DNA of 6,258 nt, from contig DSAI01000091.1 in assembly GCA_011372845.1 (NCBI GenBank), positions 1-6,258 of the forward strand, in the 5' to 3' direction. The notes under the pieces are model-generated. The model had not been told where the DNA came from. It made no database searches and saw nothing but the letters and a program-made list of their open reading frames with translations. A program made the translations under genes and the position numbers. Below, piece after piece: positions 1 through 6,258 of the stretch (position 1 is its first letter; each line of letters begins with the position of its first letter). This stretch comes from Actinomycetota bacterium (lineage in GTDB: Bacteria > Actinomycetota > Coriobacteriia > Anaerosomatales > Anaerosomataceae).

Positions 1-481
1 ACTGCATCGAACCCTTGGTGGCCTCGAGCCCCATGAACTCGCCGTCATCGGTGGTCATCTGCAGCTCGTCCCCGATCGCCCAGCCGCTAGACGACAGTTC
101 GTCAACATACCAGTCGTACACGGCGGCCACACTATCGTCGACATAGAGATCCGCATAGTGCTCGGAGCCTGCATCCGCAACGATACTGCTCGATGACGAG
201 ACCTCGGCGTCAGGATGGACGGGAATGTCCGAGGGGAAGTTCTTGCCCAGGCCGCCTTCACCCCCGCTGAACGTGATGTCTCCATCGTCCGTACCGACGG
301 TGACGCTCTCATCGCTCACATCAACGTCTCCGCCAACCGCAGAACCGGCCACCTCCTCGGCAACCGTATCCGAACCGCCACTGCAGCCGACGAGGGCGAG
401 CGCGAGCGCGCCCACAAGCGCGCCGATCAGCAATCGCCTGACCCTGCCCCATCCTCCTTTCCTGCGAACATGCCTACTCAC
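1..481 (-). CDS. Secreted lipoprotein, N-terminal part (C-terminus beyond left edge)
   Basis: The frame stays open for 160 codons from a GTG at 481 to the window edge. It begins with an arginine-rich stretch and a hydrophobic core, then a lipobox LVGC ending at Cys33. This indicates export, lipid attachment to Cys33 and anchoring at the outer face of the membrane. Residues 34-80 are a Gly/Ser/Asp/Glu-rich linker. A folded region follows, starting FPSDIPVHPDA (82-92) and containing VYDWYVDELSSSGW (121-134). This resembles lipoproteins with a 'FPxDxPVyPgA' opening and a later 'WYkxeLxxxGW' helix; the family function is unknown to me. The start is uncertain. GTG 481 has only a weak upstream GGAACGG, and an in-frame ATG at 520 has no ribosome-binding site. 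The strong AAAGGAGG at 457-464 lies inside the frame with no normal start behind it. Coding is well supported by the lipobox and composition; the exact start is not. Confidence 0.8.
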   Translation of the reverse strand, partial: MSRHVRRKGGWGRVRRLLIGALVGALALALVGCSGGSDTVAEEVAGSAVGGDVDVSDESVTVGTDDGDITFSGGEGGLGKNFPSDIPVHPDAEVSSSSSIVADAGSEHYADLYVDDSVAAVYDWYVDELSSSGWAIGDELQMTTDDGEFMGLEATKGSMQ

Positions 482-547
482 GGGTACCGTTCCAGCCCGT
501 ACGGCGTTTCCCTGCGTCATGGCTGAACGGGTTCTTCTACCAGGCAT
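482..547. other. Gap between carB stop and lipoprotein start
   Basis: This 66-base gap contains no convincing terminator: no GC-rich stem followed by a T run appears on the minus strand. A short inverted repeat, ACGGG (480-484) and CCCGT (496-500) with an 11-base loop, overlaps the proposed GTG start at 479-481 and could affect access to it. A TAGAAG hexamer occurs on the minus strand within the gap, but its last base departs from the usual -10 consensus. The lipoprotein gene may be read through from carB or have a promoter I cannot recognise. Confidence 0.4.
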
Positions 548-3784
<3,237 letters not shown>

Positions 3785-3789
3785 GGTCA

Positions 3790-3795
3790 CTCCTC
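3790..3795 (-). promoter_or_regulatory. carB ribosome-binding site
   Basis: GAGGAG on the minus strand lies 5 bases before ATG 3784. The in-frame GTG at 3788-3790 overlaps its last base, so that GTG is unlikely to be the start. This makes the protein two residues shorter than the longest open frame. Confidence 0.8.
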
Positions 3796-3806
3796 AGTTT
3801 TGGACG

Positions 3807-3828
3807 CGGTTCGATACATTCTAACGCA
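3807..3828 (-). promoter_or_regulatory. Probable carB promoter (-10 element and start region)
   Basis: The hexamer TAGAAT (3823-3818) differs from the TATAAT consensus at one base. It is preceded by TGCGT and followed, after six bases, by AACCG (3811-3807). The first A of AACCG, at 3811, sits where transcription would be expected to begin, giving a leader of about 27 bases. The same arrangement occurs upstream of hisF (4630-4651), with 16 of 22 positions identical. I see no TTGACA-like -35 hexamer at 16-18 bases. The repeat in two gaps is the main support; promoter activity is inferred. Confidence 0.5.
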
Positions 3829-3830
3829 TA

Positions 3831-3848
3831 CCGCCATGCTAGAGGCGG
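3831..3848. repeat. Short inverted repeat at the hisF stop codon
   Basis: CCGCC (3831-3835) and GGCGG (3844-3848) form a perfect 5-base stem with an 8-base loop that includes the hisF stop codon (3841-3839). No T run follows on the minus strand, so it is not a standard intrinsic terminator. It lies just upstream of the proposed carB promoter and might weakly separate hisF from carB transcription, but stems this short are common in GC-rich DNA. Confidence 0.25.
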
Positions 3849-4606
3849 ACCGGTATCCCCCGCTCGGCAAGATACTCCTTCACCTGCGCCACCGTGAACG
3901 TGCGGAAGTGGAACACCGATGCCGCCAGCAGCGCCGAGGCATGGCCCTTCTTCACGCCGTCGTAGAAGTGCTCGAGTTCGCCGGCCCCACCAGACGCGAT
4001 CACCGGCAGGTCCACGGCGTCGGCGATCGCACGGGTGAACTCGAGGTCGTAGCCGGCAAGCGTACCGTCGCCGTCCATGCTGGTGGGAAGCAGCGTGCCC
4101 GCGCCCAGACTCTCGCAGCGGGTCGCCCACTCCACGCAGTCGATCCCCGTCCCCTTCTGCCCGCCGCTCACAACCACCTCGAAGCCCGAGGGCATCTCCT
4201 CGTTACGGCGGCCGTCGATCGCCACCACGACACGGCCGGAACCCCAGTCGTCGGCCGCCTCGGTGATCAGGTCGGGACGCGCCACCGCGGCGCTGTTCAC
4301 TGAGACCTTCGCCACGCCCACCTCGAAGAGTGCGTCGAAGTCGGAGAGCTCCCTGACGCCGCCGCCCACCGTGAGGGGCACCTCTCCGAGAGCCCCGACG
4401 ACCTCGCGCGCCCAGGCGATGCGCGTACTGCGGCCCTCCACCGTTGCGGCGATATCGAGCATCGCCACCTCGTCGGCTCCAGCCTCCCGATAGAAGGCGG
4501 CGTTCTCAACGGGATCGCCCGCGTCACGCAGGTCGACGAAGTTCACGCCCTTCACGACGCGCCCTTCCTTCATGTCGAGACACGGGATGATATTCACTGG
4601 CTCCAC
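3839..4606 (-). CDS. hisF: Imidazole glycerol phosphate synthase cyclase subunit HisF
   Basis: HisF joins ammonia with PRFAR to give imidazole glycerol phosphate and AICAR, in histidine synthesis and feeding purine synthesis. HisH normally supplies the ammonia from glutamine. The 255-residue product has the usual length and half-barrel repeats of this (beta-alpha)8 enzyme. The two catalytic aspartates are visible: D11 in IIPCLDM and D131 in VVVAID. Phosphate-binding loops are GGGVREL (81-87) and SGGAGELEHF (205-214). KGVNFVDLRDAGDP (19-32) and TSMDGDGTLAGYD (175-187) are also typical. The usual MDRDGT is MDGDGT here, a small departure. The start is GTG 4606, with AGGGGG 5 bases upstream; a second in-frame GTG at 4597 would remove three residues and is possible. 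hisH, hisA and the other his genes are absent, so this copy stands apart from a his operon within this window. A 54-base gap separates it from carB. Confidence 0.98.
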   Translation of the reverse strand: MEPVNIIPCLDMKEGRVVKGVNFVDLRDAGDPVENAAFYREAGADEVAMLDIAATVEGRSTRIAWAREVVGALGEVPLTVGGGVRELSDFDALFEVGVAKVSVNSAAVARPDLITEAADDWGSGRVVVAIDGRRNEEMPSGFEVVVSGGQKGTGIDCVEWATRCESLGAGTLLPTSMDGDGTLAGYDLEFTRAIADAVDLPVIASGGAGELEHFYDGVKKGHASALLAASVFHFRTFTVAQVKEYLAERGIPVRL

Positions 4607-4611
4607 CGGGA

Positions 4612-4617
4612 CCCCCT
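4612..4617 (-). promoter_or_regulatory. hisF ribosome-binding site
   Basis: AGGGGG on the minus strand lies 5 bases before GTG 4606. It is one base from AGGAGG, and the changed base can still wobble-pair with the 16S tail. It favours GTG 4606 over GTG 4597, whose nearest match, GGAG, is only about 3 bases away. Confidence 0.6.
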
Positions 4618-4629
4618 AAGCAGCGCTGA

Positions 4630-4651
4630 CGGTTGTGCGCATTCTACCGCA
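4630..4651 (-). promoter_or_regulatory. Probable hisF promoter (-10 element and start region)
   Basis: TAGAAT (4646-4641) is preceded by TGCGG and followed, six bases on, by AACCG (4634-4630), as in the carB box. The predicted start at A4634 gives a leader of about 28 bases, against about 27 for carB. No clear -35 hexamer is visible at normal spacing. The box lies in the 67-base gap after the membrane-protein gene, so hisF probably begins its own transcript. This is inferred from the sequence repeat and geometry. Confidence 0.5.
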
Positions 4652-4652
4652 C
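4635..4652. repeat. Inverted repeat enclosing the hisF -10 element
   Basis: GTGCG (4635-4639) and CGCAC (4648-4652) are perfect inverted arms around an 8-base centre that holds the TAGAAT element. On the minus strand the AAC after the inner arm can also pair with a GTT further upstream, across a bulge. The position fits an operator or a DNA structure at the promoter. The carB box lacks the matching arms, so this is not part of the shared motif. It may be chance in GC-rich sequence. Confidence 0.3.
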
Positions 4653-4673
4653 GCGCCTACAACCCCATGCGGG

Positions 4674-5561
4674 TCACGCCTCCTGCGCCAGCGCCTCCTC
4701 ACGAACGCTCGCGAGCACGAAGAACGCGATGACCCCGGCAACAAGTGTGGCCACCGAGAACAGTGCGAACGGCGCGACATCCAGCGTGCCCTCCACGATC
4801 CAGGCGGATACGAGCATCGCCACGATGGCGCCCGACATCGTCACCCCTTTTACCGAGAACACCGCCGCCAGAAGGTAGCCCACCGGCCTCCGCTGCCACG
4901 CGAACACCGCCGTGGCGAGCGCCAACGGGACGATGATGCCGAGGTCGAGCGCCTGCACCGCAAGCGTGGGCGTTCCGAGCAACCCTGCGCCGGCGAGATC
5001 GCCCGAAAGTCCCGTGGCGATACGCGGGATCCACATGCCCACCAACTGCAGGGCCATCACGCCGCAGAAGATCGCGATCGAGCGGCGAGGGAACCGGTCG
5101 CTGAACCGGTCCGGCAACGCTGGCAGATCGATCGTGCTCACGATCCACACGATGCCCGCCGCCGCAAGCGGATAGAGCGCCACGAACGCCGGGAACAGGG
5201 GCCCAAGCGCCCAGAAGACCGCGTACATCAGGTACTGATAGACGAGATAGCCGAGGATACCGGCGGCGATGAGACGGCCGCGCAGGGAACCGCGGGCCAC
5301 CGGCACGACACACGCGATGAGCGCGGGAACCGCCACGAACAGCGTGAGCACATCCCAGCCCACGCCCTCGGCGACCACCCGCTCGGCATTGAACGCGTAC
5401 ACGCCCGTGGTGACGTACTCATAGCGCTCGCCCCGGATGCTGACAGCCGATTCCGTTGTGCCGTCACCGCGCCCGAACACCCCTATCGCTGACGTCGCGC
5501 CCGCCAGAAGGGCAATGATGAGACAAAGAGCGGCTATCCCTTTGCGACGTGCTGCTTGCAT
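4674..5561 (-). CDS. Uncharacterised integral membrane protein (about 8 membrane segments)
   Basis: A 295-residue hydrophobic protein begins at ATG 5561, with AAGGAG 7 bases upstream. The frame stays open further upstream to 5696, but that part is hydrophilic and lacks a ribosome-binding site. Likely membrane segments are near 8-29, 71-90, 97-119, 122-143, 161-183, 204-223, 228-253 and 262-285. Positive clusters (RRK at 5-7, ARGSLRGR at 89-96, DRFPRR at 155-160, QRRP at 223-226) all fall on the cytoplasmic side of an 8-segment, N-in/C-in model. The first outer loop (30-70) carries YEYVTTGVYAFNAERVVAEGVGWD-type sequence, which I recall from an uncharacterised membrane-protein family; the remaining loops have few polar catalytic-type residues. 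No transporter, kinase or enzyme motif is seen. It follows the flavodoxin gene by 100 bases and may be co-transcribed with it, though that gap leaves room for a separate promoter. Function unknown. Confidence 0.9.
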   Translation of the reverse strand: MQAARRKGIAALCLIIALLAGATSAIGVFGRGDGTTESAVSIRGERYEYVTTGVYAFNAERVVAEGVGWDVLTLFVAVPALIACVVPVARGSLRGRLIAAGILGYLVYQYLMYAVFWALGPLFPAFVALYPLAAAGIVWIVSTIDLPALPDRFSDRFPRRSIAIFCGVMALQLVGMWIPRIATGLSGDLAGAGLLGTPTLAVQALDLGIIVPLALATAVFAWQRRPVGYLLAAVFSVKGVTMSGAIVAMLVSAWIVEGTLDVAPFALFSVATLVAGVIAFFVLASVREEALAQEA

Positions 5562-5661
5562 GTTGATGCTCCTTGTTCGTGGTCGGAGGTACGTCTCGCT
5601 TGGGGCTGCGTCCAGAAGGCCGTCAGGCGTCACCCCTGAGTCCGGTCGCGATGCCGCGGGC
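5562..5661. other. Gap between flavodoxin and membrane-protein genes, with a short hairpin
   Basis: TCAGG (5623-5627) and CCTGA (5635-5639) form a perfect 5-base stem with a 7-base loop, about 25 bases after the flavodoxin stop. No T run follows on the minus strand, so intrinsic termination is doubtful. The gap also holds the AAGGAG site at 5569-5574. I see no copy of the TAGAAT box here and no convincing -10/-35 pair. The gap is open in the downstream gene's frame, but its composition does not look coding. Confidence 0.4.
5569..5574 (-). promoter_or_regulatory. Membrane-protein ribosome-binding site
   Basis: AAGGAG lies 7 bases before ATG 5561 on the minus strand. This is the same sequence and spacing as for the upstream flavodoxin gene. 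It fixes the start at 5561 and rejects the 45-codon upstream extension. Confidence 0.85.
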
Positions 5662-6132
5662 TCACCCGGCAACGGCTTCGTAGTCGCGGAAGTCACCCTG
5701 CGGCGCCTTCATCGCCTTCATGATCAGTCGCTCAGGGAGCGAGAACGCCTTGGGCTCGTTCATGCCGGCGAAGAGGCGGATATCGATCGGCGTGATACCG
5801 GTCTCCGCCAACAGCGCGTCGGTGTAGGCACGCACCTCGTCAGCCTTCTCGGGGTCGCTCGCCATTGTCAGACACGCTGTGAACATGGCCACGGGTCTGC
5901 TTGTAAGCGCCTCGGCATTGGCGGTCACCCATTCCTTCACGGCGCCATGCCAGCTACCCGCGCGGACGCCGCTCCCCACGACCACAGCGCGGTACCCGGA
6001 AGGCTCCGGCTCCTTCTCCACCGGATGGACATCGGCCGAGAGCCCCGCCTCCGCCAGGGTGGCGCCGATCTTCTCGGCGATACCGGCGGTGCACCCCGTC
6101 TTCGTTCCGTATACGACCAACACGTCACTCAT
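5662..6132 (-). CDS. Flavodoxin-domain protein, HemG-like (Flavodoxin_5 type)
   Basis: The 156-residue cytoplasmic protein has a flavodoxin fold. It opens with strand VLVVYGT and an FMN phosphate loop TKTGCT (10-15), followed by helix AGIAEKIGATL. A second flavin-side loop, VVGSGVRAGSWH, is at 51-62, with helix AVKEWVTANAEAL after it and VAMFTACL at 81-88. The C-terminal PERLIMKAMKAPQGDFRDYEAV (133-154) resembles the end of HemG, the menaquinone-linked protoporphyrinogen oxidase, where a similar basic 'IMK' helix precedes an acidic 'D..W/Y' segment. The chain is somewhat shorter than E. coli HemG (about 180). Haem synthesis is therefore possible but unproven; it could be another FMN-dependent electron carrier or oxidoreductase. 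No haem genes are in the window. ATG 6132 is chosen for the AAGGAG 7 bases upstream. The start overlaps the preceding gene's stop by 8 bases, so the two are probably translationally coupled and co-regulated. Confidence 0.88.
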   Translation of the reverse strand: MSDVLVVYGTKTGCTAGIAEKIGATLAEAGLSADVHPVEKEPEPSGYRAVVVGSGVRAGSWHGAVKEWVTANAEALTSRPVAMFTACLTMASDPEKADEVRAYTDALLAETGITPIDIRLFAGMNEPKAFSLPERLIMKAMKAPQGDFRDYEAVAG

Positions 6133-6258
6133 CTCGTTGCTCCTTATCCGCCGAGGCCCCCGACCAGAAGATGTCGAAGAGCTGCTCGATCCCTGTATCC
6201 GTCTGCACATCGGCGGGTACGTCCGCCGCACCCATCACCTGCCGGTACATCACATAGC
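6125..6258 (-). CDS. C-terminal end of an upstream gene, possibly a TetR-family regulator
   Basis: The minus-strand frame is open from the right edge to a TGA at 6127-6125 and gives 43 residues, from YVMYRQVMGAAD to SADKEQRDE. It overlaps the flavodoxin start by 8 bases (ATGAGTGA), a typical coupled-gene arrangement, and contains the AAGGAG site for that start. The segment is amphipathic and helical (IEQLFDIFW at 23-31), then polar. It looks like the tail of a TetR-type ligand-binding domain, many of which end in a short 'F..IFw.G' helix. TetR genes next to flavodoxin-domain genes are common in anaerobes. The DNA-binding N-terminus is outside the window, so the family call is weak; the coding call is stronger because of the overlap and composition. 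Confidence 0.55.
   Translation of the reverse strand, partial: YVMYRQVMGAADVPADVQTDTGIEQLFDIFWSGASADKEQRDE
6140..6145 (-). promoter_or_regulatory. Flavodoxin ribosome-binding site
   Basis: AAGGAG lies 7 bases before ATG 6132 on the minus strand, within the last codons of the upstream gene. It selects ATG 6132 over the longer in-frame opening that runs to 6231, whose extra residues read as a serine- and arginine-rich shadow of the upstream gene. Confidence 0.85.

Noticed and set aside
3831..3848. Intrinsic terminator after hisF
   Set aside because: The stem is only 5 base pairs and no T run follows on the minus strand; it is kept only as a weak inverted repeat.
4140..4200. Loss of a conserved loop in HisF (SGGQKGTG)
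   Set aside because: This loop varies in genuine HisF proteins. The recalled Thermotoga enzyme has a similar SGKKNTG form, so it is not evidence of altered function.
5562..5696. 45-codon upstream extension of the membrane-protein gene
   Set aside because: It overlaps the flavodoxin end, has no ribosome-binding site, and would put a polar stretch before a start that has a well-placed AAGGAG.
6133..6231. 33-codon upstream extension of the flavodoxin gene
   Set aside because: It reads as an Arg/Ser-rich shadow of the upstream gene. The ATG at 6132 has a proper ribosome-binding site and begins right before the first flavodoxin strand.

Overview
The window is GC-rich and every supported gene lies on the minus strand, so transcription runs from high to low coordinates. 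Strong Shine-Dalgarno sites, a lipobox lipoprotein, single-chain CarB and HisF, and a HemG-like flavodoxin suggest a high-GC bacterium. An anaerobic Actinomycetota such as a Coriobacteriia relative is a reasonable guess, but that is inference from gene content and style. No rRNA, taxonomic marker or database comparison was available.

In order of transcription: (1) 6258-6125 holds the last 43 codons of an unidentified gene, perhaps a TetR-type regulator, whose stop overlaps the next start by 8 bases. (2) 6132-5662 is a short flavodoxin-domain protein of the HemG-like (Flavodoxin_5) type. (3) After a 100-base gap, 5561-4674 encodes an uncharacterised protein with about 8 membrane segments. (4) 4606-3839 is hisF, the cyclase subunit of imidazole glycerol phosphate synthase. 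(5) 3784-548 is carB, the complete large subunit of carbamoyl-phosphate synthase. (6) From 481 to the left edge is the N-terminal part of a secreted lipoprotein that runs out of the window.

The genes fall into a probable regulator/flavodoxin pair, a membrane-protein gene, two biosynthetic genes and a lipoprotein gene. hisF and carB both encode ammonia-using synthase subunits of glutamine amidotransferase complexes. Their glutaminase partners (HisH and CarA) are not in the window.

The most useful non-coding signal is a 22-base box found in the two gaps upstream of hisF and carB. It carries TAGAAT and a downstream AACCG at the same spacing, and it sits 22-23 bases from each start codon. It looks like a -10 promoter element with a start-site region, which would give each gene its own short leader.

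Most of the window is ordinary core metabolism. I found no CRISPR array, RNA gene, insertion sequence, phage gene or defence system. The less ordinary points are the shared promoter box, a perfect inverted repeat around the hisF -10 element, a strong ribosome-binding site in the lipoprotein gene with no usable start behind it, and the uncharacterised membrane protein.
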